Shown here: positions 1-7,870 of the stretch, piece after piece | How the letters are laid out: the number at the start of each line of letters is the position of its first letter | Position numbering within the stretch: the stretch's first letter is position 1 | Program-made: the position numbers and the translations under genes | Notes under the pieces: model-generated | Databases searched by the model: none | Seen by the model: the letters and a program-made list of their open reading frames with translations, nothing else | What the model was told of the DNA's origin: nothing | Assembly: GCA_944390875.1 (NCBI GenBank) | Contig: CALXRO010000016.1 | Span: 1-12,749 of the forward strand | Length of the DNA stretch: 12,749 bases | Origin: an uncultured Rickettsiales bacterium | GTDB lineage: Bacteria; Pseudomonadota; Alphaproteobacteria; Rickettsiales; UBA1997 | Direction of reading: 5' to 3'

Positions 1-1175
1 GAAATAATTTTTTTCAACATATTTTCTACATCACTAATTGTGACAGAATTAATATAATCAATTACCTCTTTAGGTGTTTCAATTTTTCCATGAAATACAA
101 AATTACCTGCATTTACTGTTGCTCTATAATTAGTATTTTCCATACCCATAAGCATTGAGGATTTTAATTTAACTTTTGCTCTCTCAATTTCAGAATCATT
201 AACAGTATTAATCATTCTTTTTAATTCATTAGCTATCGCATTTATTGTTTGGTTTATTTTATTTGGTTCAACTGCGGTATATATTTGAAAAGAACCAGTT
301 TCAAAAGTTGCATCATTAAATGAATATATACTATAGCAAAGTCCCATTTTCTCACGCACTTCTTGAAATAATCTTGATGACATGCCTGAACCTAGAATAT
401 GGTTCATAACAGACATTACAAATCTATTTTTATCATTAAAAGATATACCTTCAAAACCTATTATACATTGTACTTGTTCTAAATCTTTTTCTTTTTTAAA
501 AAAACCAGCAGTATAATTTGCTTTTTCAATATTTTTTCGCTTTTTATCAATATTTTTAGAAAAATATTTATTAGCTAATTCTTCCATTTTTTCATAATCT
601 ATATTTCCAGAAACACTAAGCACTATATTTTCCGATACATAATTTTCTTCCATATATTTTAAAAAATCTTCCTTTTTAAAGCGTTTTATATTTTCAGCGG
701 TTCCTATGATACTTCTACCAAAAGCTTGGTTTGAAAATGCTACACTTTGATAATAATCAAAAATTATATCATCAGGTGTATCATTTGTCATTGCTAATTC
801 TTGTAAAATTACACCACGTTCTCTTTCAAGTTCTTCTTCATCAAATATTGAATTTTCAAACATATCAACCAATATCTCTAGTGATTTTTCAACATATTCT
901 TTTAATGTTTTACTATAATACGATGTTACTTCTTTTGATGTATAAGCATTAAAATCAGCTCCTATTGATTCAAAATCACATGCTATTTGTTTTGCTGTTC
1001 TATTTTTTGTACCCTTAAATGCCATATGTTCCAAAAAGTGTGATATACCATTATTTTCAATAGTTTCATTCCTTGAACCTGTTTTTACCATTATCTTTAT
1101 AGATACAGTTTCAACATCAGGCATAAATTCGTGAATAAAAGTGATATTATTGTTTAACTTGGATAATTTTATCAT
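1..1175 (-). CDS. M16 family zinc metallopeptidase (processing-peptidase-like), C-terminus cut by window edge
   Basis: The 391 visible codons encode an M16 (pitrilysin / mitochondrial-processing-peptidase-like) protease. The inverted zinc motif HXXEH is present as HFLEH (His46, Glu49, His50). The third zinc ligand is expected about 76 residues later and is found at Glu126 in 'VILQEL'. The N-terminal LuxS/MPP-like domain is complete. A second M16 domain follows with the characteristic 'ILGSGMSSRLFQEVREKMGLCYSIYS' region (shown here only as a landmark: GSGMSSRLFQEVREK). Family members are usually about 420 residues, so roughly 30 are missing at the left edge. The start is the ATG at 1175, with no Shine-Dalgarno sequence. 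It lies 28 nt after the rnc stop and is probably the last gene of the sppA-ppa-UDG-rnc run. The substrate cannot be told from the sequence. Family assignment is confident. Confidence 0.93.
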   Translation of the reverse strand, partial: MIKLSKLNNNITFIHEFMPDVETVSIKIMVKTGSRNETIENNGISHFLEHMAFKGTKNRTAKQIACDFESIGADFNAYTSKEVTSYYSKTLKEYVEKSLEILVDMFENSIFDEEELERERGVILQELAMTNDTPDDIIFDYYQSVAFSNQAFGRSIIGTAENIKRFKKEDFLKYMEENYVSENIVLSVSGNIDYEKMEELANKYFSKNIDKKRKNIEKANYTAGFFKKEKDLEQVQCIIGFEGISFNDKNRFVMSVMNHILGSGMSSRLFQEVREKMGLCYSIYSFNDATFETGSFQIYTAVEPNKINQTINAIANELKRMINTVNDSEIERAKVKLKSSMLMGMENTNYRATVNAGNFVFHGKIETPKEVIDYINSVTISDVENMLKKII

Positions 1176-1203
1176 TTTAAAAAATTGCTTATTATATTAT
1201 ATT

Positions 1204-1884
1204 TTATTTATGATTTTTGATATTTTCAAGCATCATTTTAGCTAAAATAAGCTCTGTTTCTTTTATCGAATGACTTGTATAAATTATTGGTTCATGTTCT
1301 GGTATTGATAATTTAATTGTGAATAAATCCTGTTTAGATTCTAACAATTTATAATCAGGTAAAACTTTAAAACGCTTTTGCGTCCATTCTTGTAATTGTG
1401 TTTTAGGATCGATTGGAACATCATCTGTCCATTCATTAAATTCAGACCAAATATTAATTATAAATTTTTGAACTGTACAAAAATCTGAATCAAGAAAAAT
1501 AGCACCTAATATGGCTTCAAAAACATTCTCTAAATTATTTATATTATTCCTTCCACCACTTTGTTCTTCTCCTTTACTAAGAATTATAAAATCCCCAATA
1601 CCTAACCTTCTTGAGATATCAGACACTGTCTGTTTTGAAACTAAAAATGATTTCCTTTTTGAGAGCTGACCTTCGGTTTCATTTTTGTATTTTCTTAACA
1701 AATAGTCTATTATCACAAAAGATAATATTGAATCACCTAGAAATTCCAATCTTTCATAATTAAACCTTTTTTGTTTTTTGTTACTAGATGAAGTACTTGG
1801 ATGAGTCAAGGCCTCTTCTAAGAGCTGTTTATCTTTAAAACTGTATTTTAGTATTTTTTCCAATTCTTCCCAATCTTTTTGCAT
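1204..1884 (-). CDS. rnc: Ribonuclease III
   Basis: This 226-residue protein is full length for bacterial RNase III, the Mg-dependent endonuclease that cuts double-stranded RNA in rRNA precursors and mRNAs. The signature 'ERLEFLGDSIL' lies at residues 44-54. The second metal-binding helix 'NNLENVFEAILGAIFLDSD' lies at about 116-134. A C-terminal double-stranded-RNA-binding domain begins near 'DPKTQLQEWTQ' (159-169) and ends with the usual 'SHSIKETELILAKMML' helix. At the place of E. coli Asp114 the sequence has Asn120, while Glu117 is kept as Glu123; I recall the same Asn in Rickettsia RNase III. The start is fixed by AAAGG six nt upstream of ATG 1884, located inside the last codons of the UDG-like gene. 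The gap between the two genes is only 2 nt, so they are co-transcribed and probably translationally coupled. Confidence 0.97.
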   Translation of the reverse strand: MQKDWEELEKILKYSFKDKQLLEEALTHPSTSSSNKKQKRFNYERLEFLGDSILSFVIIDYLLRKYKNETEGQLSKRKSFLVSKQTVSDISRRLGIGDFIILSKGEEQSGGRNNINNLENVFEAILGAIFLDSDFCTVQKFIINIWSEFNEWTDDVPIDPKTQLQEWTQKRFKVLPDYKLLESKQDLFTIKLSIPEHEPIIYTSHSIKETELILAKMMLENIKNHK

Positions 1885-1886
1885 AA

Positions 1887-2705
1887 TCAGCCTTTTATAT
1901 TGTTCATATAATTACTTATAAATAAAACATCATCCCAAAAATCTTTCTTCTTTATACTGTTTTTTAGTAATAAATATGGAGAATAAGTTGCTGTTGATTT
2001 TATTTTATCCTGCATATAACAATTAGTATAATCAACTATTTTTCCTCTAACATTAAAAATGGTTTTATTTTCTTCTAAAAAGGTTGAAACACCATAACTT
2101 CCACAAAATACTATAAACTTAGGTTTTATAATACTTATTAATTTTTCGACCAAAGGTTTACAATAATTTATTTCTTCTTTAATTGGAGTTCTGCCTCCTG
2201 GTAATCTCCAGAAAAATAGATTTAAAAAACATAAATTTTCTCTTTTTTTAAAGACTGAATTTAATATATTCTCCAACAATATTCCACTATCTCCACTAAA
2301 TATACTATTATTATTATCGTCGTCAGTATTTGGAATATCATTAACTATAACTATTTCAGAATTAACATTGCCACTCAATAATATTGTACTATTAGCCGTT
2401 TTTCTAAAATTTTCATAACCATAGAAGCTATTAGCAAAATTTATAATATCTTCTATATTTGTAACTCTATCAGAAAATTCTCTTATTTGTTCGTTATCTC
2501 CGAAAATTTGACTATTTTTTTTTATGCCGTTTTGTTGCCTAAATAAGGCATCAACGACATTTTCAATATTTTTTGGAGCATGATTTACCATCACATTATC
2601 ATAAGTATCTGAAGCAACTTTTTCTAACTCTATATTATCATTAAAAAGTTCAGAAATGCCATTAGCTTCAAGCCATTCAAGTAATATTGCAAGATCTTCC
2701 TGCAT
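1887..2705 (-). CDS. Uracil-DNA glycosylase family 4-like protein, alphaproteobacterial type with degenerate motifs
   Basis: The 272-residue protein aligns with the alphaproteobacterial branch of family 4 UDGs. It has an N-terminal 'LLEWLEANGISELF' helix and a core 'LNLFFWRLPGGRTPIKEEI' (161-179), corresponding to the usual 'NV.(C/W)RPPGNRTPT.EE'. It then has 'CKPLVEKLISIIKPKFIVFCG' spanning 182-202 and an 'ATYSPYLLLKNS' end motif (239-250). Several normally conserved residues are changed. The uracil-pocket 'GEAPG..ED' motif reads 'VNDIPNTDDD' (121-130). The usual His of 'YHPS' is Ser242. The Cys of the alphaproteobacterial 'GC.LK.TA' segment is Tyr97. Only Cys182 remains at a position I would match to an iron-sulfur ligand. 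Fold and family look sound, but glycosylase activity is doubtful. The gene begins 2 nt after the ppa stop and has no clear Shine-Dalgarno sequence. Confidence 0.8.
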   Translation of the reverse strand: MQEDLAILLEWLEANGISELFNDNIELEKVASDTYDNVMVNHAPKNIENVVDALFRQQNGIKKNSQIFGDNEQIREFSDRVTNIEDIINFANSFYGYENFRKTANSTILLSGNVNSEIVIVNDIPNTDDDNNNSIFSGDSGILLENILNSVFKKRENLCFLNLFFWRLPGGRTPIKEEINYCKPLVEKLISIIKPKFIVFCGSYGVSTFLEENKTIFNVRGKIVDYTNCYMQDKIKSTATYSPYLLLKNSIKKKDFWDDVLFISNYMNNIKG

Positions 2706-2707
2706 AA

Positions 2708-3253
2708 TTATATATTATTTGTTTTTGTCTCTACTCTCTTTATGCCTTCTAATATCTTATTTTTAGCTTCTTTAGAATCTTTAAAACCTGAAACTTTTAC
2801 CCATTTGCCCTTTTCAAGATCTTTATAATGCTCAAAAAAATGTTTGATTTTATCTAACAATATTACTGGAATATCATCTATTTCACTAAGTTCTGAATAC
2901 TCGCTATTCATTTTCTCATGTGGGACTGCAAGAATTTTCTCATCCGCTCCTTTTTCGTCTTCCATAATTAAAACACCTATTGGTTTACATGGTATTACAC
3001 AACCACTAGCTATTGGATATTCACTTATAACTAAAACATCTATAGGATCTCCATCTTCAGATAACGTATTAGGAATAAAACCATAGCTACATGGATACCG
3101 CATTGGTGTAGCTATAAACCTATCAACAAATAATGCTCCACTTTCTTTATCTAATTCATACTTAATTGGTTCGCTTGAATTTGCAGAAACCTCTATAATT
3201 ACATTAACATTATTAGGAACATCCTTTCCTGTTTTAATATTTTTTATTAACAT
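2708..3253 (-). CDS. ppa: Inorganic pyrophosphatase (family I, soluble)
   Basis: This cytoplasmic enzyme hydrolyses pyrophosphate to phosphate and pulls biosynthetic reactions forward. At 181 residues it matches the prokaryotic family I hexameric enzyme. The family signature 'EDGDPIDVLV' lies at 66-75 and supplies the metal-binding aspartates (Asp67, Asp69, Asp72). 'YPCSYGFIPNT' (53-63), 'MEDEKGADEKILAVP' (97-111) and the C-terminal 'FFEHYKDLEKGKWVKVSGF' match the E. coli protein closely. The ATG at 3253 lies 27 nt after the sppA stop, with GGGG about 8 nt upstream as the only Shine-Dalgarno candidate. The UDG-like gene follows with a 2-nt gap. Confidence 0.98.
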   Translation of the reverse strand: MLIKNIKTGKDVPNNVNVIIEVSANSSEPIKYELDKESGALFVDRFIATPMRYPCSYGFIPNTLSEDGDPIDVLVISEYPIASGCVIPCKPIGVLIMEDEKGADEKILAVPHEKMNSEYSELSEIDDIPVILLDKIKHFFEHYKDLEKGKWVKVSGFKDSKEAKNKILEGIKRVETKTNNI

Positions 3254-3280
3254 ATATTAACCCCAGTTTAGTAAATAAAA

Positions 3281-4183
3281 TTATCTATATATGGCCATAA
3301 CATTTTTATTTTTAAATAAATTATTAGCAGTATCAATAAATTCTCTCTTTATTGATGATGCAAAACTATTACCATATTTTTTTATATCATAATCATATAT
3401 TTTAACGTCATCCATATTTATATTGTTATCTTTAAGATATTCTATTGCCTCCTCCTCACCTCCTATTTTATCAACTAAACCAAACTCTAAAGCTTGTCTA
3501 CCAGTATATACTTGACCATTAGCTATTTCCTGAGCTTCTATAGCCTTTATATTTCTTCTTTCTATAAAGATACTTAAAAAATAATCATAAATATCATCTA
3601 TTAGTTGATTGGTTACCATTTCAACATCAGGAGTTATTTTTTCAAACATATTAGGTGACGCTTTTAATGGAGAACTTTTAAAATTTGTAAATTTTATACC
3701 TATTTTATCTGCCAACTCAGTTATTTCTTCTGTTTCTAAAACAACACCTATTGAACCTACTGTACTAGTATTTCTTGATATTATATAATCACTGGCCATG
3801 GCAACCATATATGCTCCAGAAGTACCCAAACCTTTTATAACTGAAACTACAGGTTTCTTTTTAGCTAAATTCCTAAAAAATGAGTATAATCTTTCACTAG
3901 ATACGACCTCCCCACCTGGGGAGTCTATATCAAGTATGACAGCTACAACTTCATCTTTTTCTAATCCTTTGAGCTTTGATTCCAAAAAAGATGTAGAAGA
4001 TATGATATTTTTAATTGATACTCTTGCTACATATTTATTATTAAATTTTTTAATTTTATCTGTATTAAATATATTTGTAGTTGCTAGGAATATAACAGAA
4101 ACTAGACAGACAAAAGCTATAATTCTCCATATAGTAATTCTTTTTTTAAAATCTTGAATAACTAAAAAATTATCGTTTTTCAT
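3281..4183 (-). CDS. sppA: Signal peptide peptidase SppA, short (36 kDa-type) form
   Basis: This S49 family serine protease is membrane-bound and degrades leftover signal peptides. It has 300 residues with an N-terminal transmembrane segment at about 19-36 after a basic N-terminus (DFKKR). A single S49 domain runs from about 50 to 260. The nucleophile is Ser122 in 'GLGTSGAYMVA' and the general base is Lys174 in 'FKSSPLKASPNMFE', as in short bacterial SppA proteins. 'LDIDSPGGEV' (84-93) and 'GQVYTGRQALEFGLVDKIGG' near the C-terminus are also typical. It lies downstream of rpsA, an arrangement seen in other alphaproteobacteria, with a strong hairpin between them. It is followed by ppa after 27 nt. 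No separate promoter stands out. Confidence 0.95.
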   Translation of the reverse strand: MKNDNFLVIQDFKKRITIWRIIAFVCLVSVIFLATTNIFNTDKIKKFNNKYVARVSIKNIISSTSFLESKLKGLEKDEVVAVILDIDSPGGEVVSSERLYSFFRNLAKKKPVVSVIKGLGTSGAYMVAMASDYIISRNTSTVGSIGVVLETEEITELADKIGIKFTNFKSSPLKASPNMFEKITPDVEMVTNQLIDDIYDYFLSIFIERRNIKAIEAQEIANGQVYTGRQALEFGLVDKIGGEEEAIEYLKDNNINMDDVKIYDYDIKKYGNSFASSIKREFIDTANNLFKNKNVMAIYR

Positions 4184-4203
4184 ATCATTTCAATATATAT
4201 AGC

Positions 4204-4227
4204 TGCCGCATGAAAAATCATACGGCA
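4204..4227 (-). terminator. Hairpin between rpsA and sppA
   Basis: Two 10-nt arms at 4204-4213 and 4218-4227 enclose a 4-nt loop. In the minus-strand transcript all ten positions pair, one as G·U; on the plus strand that position is a C·A mismatch. The structure is therefore built for the rpsA transcript. It is one of the GC-richest spots in the neighbourhood and starts 12 nt after the rpsA stop. No run of U follows (the next bases are GCUAUAUAUA). It may be a leaky terminator or an mRNA 3'-end stabiliser or processing site that lowers sppA expression relative to rpsA. Confidence 0.6.
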
Positions 4228-4238
4228 AATTAATTAAT

Positions 4239-5939
4239 TTATTTAATATTATTGAACATATTACCAAACACACTACCCAGTGTTGTACTGGTATCTGTGT
4301 TCATATATTGTTCAATATCAAATTCTTCGTCCTCTTCTTCTTGAGGATTATTTTTGTCAACTTCATCAAGACTCTTTATAGCAAGCATAAGTTTTCCACT
4401 TTTAGGATCAAAACTTATAACATTTACATCAATTTTATCTCCTACTTTAAATGAATCTGTTTTTTGATCTTTCTTTTCTGAAGATATATCAATTCTTTTT
4501 ATGATACCTTTCAAACCAAGATCAATCTCAACTTCCATAAAATCCCTTCTCACATTTTTAATTAGACAAGGGGTTCTATAACCACGAACAAGTTTTTGTA
4601 TATCTTTCTTAAAATTTTCACTCGCTAACTGTTTAATACCTAAAGCTATTCTTTCCTGTTCATAATTTACACCAAGTAATACTACGGTTACTTTTTCATT
4701 TTTCTTATAATTTTTAACAGTATTTTTACCTTCAGGATCGTTCCAGTCTAAATCAGACATATGAACAAGACCATCTATACCTGATTCAAATTCAACAAAA
4801 AGTCCAAATTCTGTAATATTCTTTATACTACCGTCAACTATATCTCCAACTTCATGTCCTTCATAAAATTCTTTCCAAGGATTTTTACTACATTGTTTCA
4901 TACCAAGTGAAATTCTATGATGTTCTGTATTTATATCAAGAATCATAACATTAACTTCTTGACCTATAGTAAACATTTTTGAAGTAGAAACACTATTTTT
5001 AAACCAACTTATTTCAGATATATGTACAAGTCCTTCAATACCATTCTCTATCTCAACAAATACACCATATTGAGCAATATTTGTAACATGACCTTTAACT
5101 ATTGAACCAACTGGATATTTTTGTTCTATTGTTTCCCAAGGATTTTCTAGTAATTGTTTCATACCTAAAGAAACTTTTTTAGTTTCTTCATCATATTTAA
5201 TAACTTGAACTTCAACCTCTTGCCCAATTTTTAATGTTTCTGAAGGATGCCTTACTCTACACCAAGATATATCAGTTAAATGTAATAAACCATCAAAACT
5301 ACCAAAATCAACGAAAGCACCATAATCAGTTATATTTTTAATTATACCTTTCATAACATCATTAATTTTGATTTTTGAAAGTACTTCCTCTCTTTCTTTA
5401 CTTCTTTGTTCATCAAGTATGGCACGTCTCGAAACAACAACATTACCTCTTGCATCGTCTATTTTAAGGACCATAAATTGTTCTGTTTTACCTGCAAAAT
5501 CTTCTGGATTAGCTAAAATTGCAGTATCTACTTGACTTCTTGGAAGAAAAGCTATTATATCACCTATTTCAACAGCAAATCCTCCCTTAACTTTACCAAG
5601 AATTTTACCATCAACTGTTTTGTTCTCGTTTAAGCATTTTTTAAGATTATTCCAGCCTTGATATTTTCTTGCGTCTTCTCTACTTACAATTAATTCACCT
5701 TTTTTATTCTCTACTTTTTCTATATATACTTCGACTACACTGCCTACTTCAATTTTTTCGTCTCCAAATTCTGAAAGTGGTACATAACCAACAGTTTTGC
5801 CACCAATATCAACAGTAACTGTTTTATTATCTATATCTATAACCGTTCCGGAGGCTATATCTCCTTCGTTATAAGTAACTATATCTGAATCATATTGATC
5901 CAATAATTTTTCAAAATCTTCAAAATCAAAATCTATCAT
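4239..5939 (-). CDS. rpsA: 30S ribosomal protein S1
   Basis: S1 binds mRNA on the small ribosomal subunit and is needed for initiation on transcripts without strong Shine-Dalgarno sequences. The 566 residues hold six S1/OB domains, the full proteobacterial set. They start near residues 24, 105, 192, 275, 362 and 449. Domains 3-5 are the most regular, each with a 'G.(I/V)..I(T/A)..G.FV.....(G/D)L(V/L)H.(S/T)(D/E)' pattern. Domains 1-2 are the divergent ribosome-binding pair and domain 6 is degenerate as usual. The tail from about 530 is acidic ('NNPQEEEDEEFDIEQ'). There is no Shine-Dalgarno sequence before the ATG at 5939, which is common for rpsA and consistent with autoregulation. The gene follows cmk after 70 nt, which is the classic proteobacterial order. 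Confidence 0.98.
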   Translation of the reverse strand: MIDFDFEDFEKLLDQYDSDIVTYNEGDIASGTVIDIDNKTVTVDIGGKTVGYVPLSEFGDEKIEVGSVVEVYIEKVENKKGELIVSREDARKYQGWNNLKKCLNENKTVDGKILGKVKGGFAVEIGDIIAFLPRSQVDTAILANPEDFAGKTEQFMVLKIDDARGNVVVSRRAILDEQRSKEREEVLSKIKINDVMKGIIKNITDYGAFVDFGSFDGLLHLTDISWCRVRHPSETLKIGQEVEVQVIKYDEETKKVSLGMKQLLENPWETIEQKYPVGSIVKGHVTNIAQYGVFVEIENGIEGLVHISEISWFKNSVSTSKMFTIGQEVNVMILDINTEHHRISLGMKQCSKNPWKEFYEGHEVGDIVDGSIKNITEFGLFVEFESGIDGLVHMSDLDWNDPEGKNTVKNYKKNEKVTVVLLGVNYEQERIALGIKQLASENFKKDIQKLVRGYRTPCLIKNVRRDFMEVEIDLGLKGIIKRIDISSEKKDQKTDSFKVGDKIDVNVISFDPKSGKLMLAIKSLDEVDKNNPQEEEDEEFDIEQYMNTDTSTTLGSVFGNMFNNIK

Positions 5940-5951
5940 TTTAAAATTTAC

Positions 5952-6003
5952 GGGGTCGTTAATAAAAAAGACAAAATAACATAGAAGCCCCTGATACTTC
6001 TAT
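5952..6003 (-). promoter_or_regulatory. Possible folded rpsA leader in the cmk-rpsA gap
   Basis: In the minus-strand transcript the sequence AUAGAAG, a 9-nt loop ending in GGGG, and CUUCUAU form a 7-bp hairpin (arms 5997-6003 and 5981-5987). A CCCC run lies about 25 nt further on (5952-5955), shortly before the rpsA ATG, and could pair with the loop GGGG as a pseudoknot. Such G and C runs are rare in this AT-rich DNA. With no Shine-Dalgarno sequence present, the fold may be an S1 autoregulation site. A U-rich stretch after the hairpin (UUUUGUCUUUUUU) also allows a weak terminator or attenuator reading. The fold was seen by eye only. Confidence 0.4.
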
Positions 6004-6009
6004 AATTGT

Positions 6010-6633
6010 CTAAAATTTAATAAAAGATAAAGTATATTTAAAAACTTCGTCTATACTCATGTTAGTTGTATCAACCTCAATAGCACCATCAGCTTTTTTT
6101 AGAGGAGAATTAACCCTTTCTCTATCACTTTTATCTCTATTTATTAGTTTAGTTAGAATTTCATTATAGTCAACTTTGGAACCTTTATTTATCATTTCTT
6201 CATATCTTCTTTTAGCTCTTTCCTCTACTGAAGCCTCTATAAAGAATTTAAAACTTGCATCTGGACAAATTACTGTCCCTATATCTCTACCATCTAAAAC
6301 AGCTCCACCATCTTGATAAGCAAAATCATACTGATATTTAAAAAGAAAATCTCTTACTTCTTGTATAACAGATACTTTTGAAGCTACTGTACCAACATCT
6401 TCTACATATAGTTCTGGATTATCTAAATTACTAAAGTCCACTGAACCAAGTATTCTGATAACTTCACTTTTATCTTTAAAATCTGCATTATTATCTTTTA
6501 TTATTTTTAGCGCCACGGCTCTATACAGCCCTCCTGTATTTAGATACGGCAAATTAAAGTGTTGTGATATTTTTTTGGCCAATGTACCTTTTCCTGATGC
6601 CGTAGGACCGTCAATTGCAATTATTTTATTCAT
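6010..6633 (-). CDS. cmk: Cytidylate (CMP/dCMP) kinase
   Basis: The enzyme phosphorylates CMP and dCMP to the diphosphates in pyrimidine salvage and DNA precursor supply. It has 207 residues, close to the usual 210-230. The P-loop 'IDGPTASGKGT' lies at residues 7-17, followed by the CMP-binding 'NTGGLYRAVAL' (32-42). 'LDGRDIGTVICPDASFKFF' sits in the second half, along with the lid arginines of 'EERAKRRYEE' and the 'DRERVNSPLKKADGAIEVDT' segment. The ATG at 6633 gives the expected N-terminus directly before the P-loop. A near-consensus promoter lies so close that the leader should be only about 9 nt, with no room for a Shine-Dalgarno sequence. The gene heads the cmk-rpsA-sppA-ppa-UDG-rnc-peptidase run. 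Confidence 0.97.
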   Translation of the reverse strand: MNKIIAIDGPTASGKGTLAKKISQHFNLPYLNTGGLYRAVALKIIKDNNADFKDKSEVIRILGSVDFSNLDNPELYVEDVGTVASKVSVIQEVRDFLFKYQYDFAYQDGGAVLDGRDIGTVICPDASFKFFIEASVEERAKRRYEEMINKGSKVDYNEILTKLINRDKSDRERVNSPLKKADGAIEVDTTNMSIDEVFKYTLSFIKF

Positions 6634-6648
6634 TATAAGTTTCTTTTG

Positions 6649-6676
6649 ATTTTATATAATGACTTTTGTTTGTCAA
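6649..6676 (-). promoter_or_regulatory. Promoter of the cmk-rpsA run
   Basis: On the minus strand a perfect -35 box TTGACA (6671-6676) is separated by 16 nt from TAAAAT (6649-6654), which matches the -10 consensus at five of six positions. Transcription should begin near 6642, nine nt before the cmk ATG. This is one of the best sigma-70-type promoters in the window and fits an rRNA- or ribosome-linked housekeeping operon. Confidence 0.65.
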
Positions 6677-6681
6677 ATGTT

Positions 6682-6697
6682 ATTATCATGTGATAAT
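6682..6697. promoter_or_regulatory. 16-bp dyad just upstream of the cmk promoter
   Basis: ATTATCA and TGATAAT form perfect 7-bp inverted arms around a 2-nt centre. On the minus strand the dyad ends 5 nt before the -35 box, a position used by activators or upstream-binding regulators. The arms are mostly A/T, so chance is not excluded, although seven perfect pairs with tight spacing next to a good promoter are notable. The binding protein is unknown. Confidence 0.3.
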
Positions 6698-6729
6698 CAA
6701 TCTATAACTGAAACCGGTATATGAATAAA

Positions 6730-6748
6730 TTAGTTATTTTTTAACTAA
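6730..6748 (-). terminator. Weak hairpin downstream of mnmA
   Basis: TTAGTTA (6730-6736) and TAACTAA (6742-6748) form a 7-bp stem with a 5-nt loop, about 70 nt past the mnmA stop. In the minus-strand transcript the stem is followed by UUUAUU. It has a single G-C pair, so stability is low. It is the only terminator-like structure in the 185-nt gap between mnmA and the cmk promoter. Confidence 0.3.
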
Positions 6749-6818
6749 AATATGTTTATAATTTTTATTGATTTGATAAAAGAATATTTTTAAGCGATAA
6801 ACAAGAACAAAAAAATGT

Positions 6819-7844
6819 TTAAATAATCCAGCCACTGCCAATTACAATATCATTATCATATATACAACATAGTTGTCCCTTTGTTATTGCTCTGGCTGGA
6901 TTTTTCAACTTTATAATAACATTTTTTTCATCAATTAGCTCTATAAAACCAGGTTGTCCGGCATGCGCTGATCTTAATTTTATAATATATTCTTTACCTA
7001 TTTCAAATTTAGACAATTTGTTAAAATTATTTAAATAAACTCTATCTGAATATAAATCTTCATTTGAACCAACATAAACAGTATTTGAAAGACTATCAAG
7101 TTTAACTACAAAAAGCGGTTCTTTATAAGATATTCCTAAACCTCTCCTTTGACCTATTGTGTACTTAAAAATTCCTTCATGTTTTCCTAATATTTCACCT
7201 TTTAAATTTTTTATAAAACCAACTAAAGAATTATTTATATTTTTTTCTAGATAATCACCACAATTACTATCAATAAAACAAACATCTTGACTATCATTTT
7301 TATTGGCTACAATTATATTGTTTTGTCTAGCAATTTTTCTAGTTTCAGCTTTACTTTTAAAGTTTCCAAGTGGAAATTTTATGAATTTTAAATAATCATA
7401 CTTTATAGTTGATAAAAAATATGATTGATCTTTCTCAAGATTTTTAGCCTTACATAAATTATATTCATTTTTAGAATTGTTTATAATTCTTGCATAATGT
7501 CCAGTAGCCATATAATCAGCACCAATATCATACATATAGTCCAGTATTTTCTTAAACTTAATTATTCTATTACATCTTGCACAAGGATTTGGCGTTTCAC
7601 CAGATTTATAAGATTCCAAAAAATAGTTCATTATATCTTTCTTAAAATCTTCAGAAACATCTAAAGTATCATATTTTATTCCTATCTGATTAGCGACTTT
7701 AGCAGCATCTTCCACAGATTGTTTATCACAACATCTACCCATTACTAAAGTAATTCCAACTATATCATATCCACTTTTAGATAAGAGATAAGCGCTGACA
7801 GAACTATCAACGCCTCCTGACATCGCTACAACTATTTTTTTCAT
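6819..7844 (-). CDS. mnmA: tRNA-specific 2-thiouridylase MnmA
   Basis: MnmA adds sulfur to wobble uridine 34 of tRNAs for Lys, Glu and Gln, using ATP and a persulfide relay. At 341 residues it is slightly shorter than E. coli MnmA. The N-terminal PP-loop 'AMSGGVDSSVSAYLL' is at 7-21. Catalytic cysteines are Cys91 in 'NPCARCNRIIKFK' and Cys189 in 'NDSQDVCFID', matching the E. coli pair 102/199. 'ATGHYARI' (113-120), 'KDQSYFLS' (138-145) and 'YTIGQRRGLGI' are also family hallmarks. The C-terminal beta-barrel domain is complete ('RSAHAGQPG', then 'NPARAITKGQLCCIYD'). It starts 26 nt after the rpmB stop, without a Shine-Dalgarno sequence, and is probably carried on the rpmB transcript. Confidence 0.97.
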   Translation of the reverse strand: MKKIVVAMSGGVDSSVSAYLLSKSGYDIVGITLVMGRCCDKQSVEDAAKVANQIGIKYDTLDVSEDFKKDIMNYFLESYKSGETPNPCARCNRIIKFKKILDYMYDIGADYMATGHYARIINNSKNEYNLCKAKNLEKDQSYFLSTIKYDYLKFIKFPLGNFKSKAETRKIARQNNIIVANKNDSQDVCFIDSNCGDYLEKNINNSLVGFIKNLKGEILGKHEGIFKYTIGQRRGLGISYKEPLFVVKLDSLSNTVYVGSNEDLYSDRVYLNNFNKLSKFEIGKEYIIKLRSAHAGQPGFIELIDEKNVIIKLKNPARAITKGQLCCIYDNDIVIGSGWII

Positions 7845-7870
7845 AATATAAAATATATTATTACAAAATA

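Noticed and set aside
731..952. Plus-strand 73-codon frame
   Set aside because: It lies wholly inside the M16 peptidase gene on the other strand, which has intact zinc motifs. Its Leu/His-rich composition is typical of an antisense shadow.
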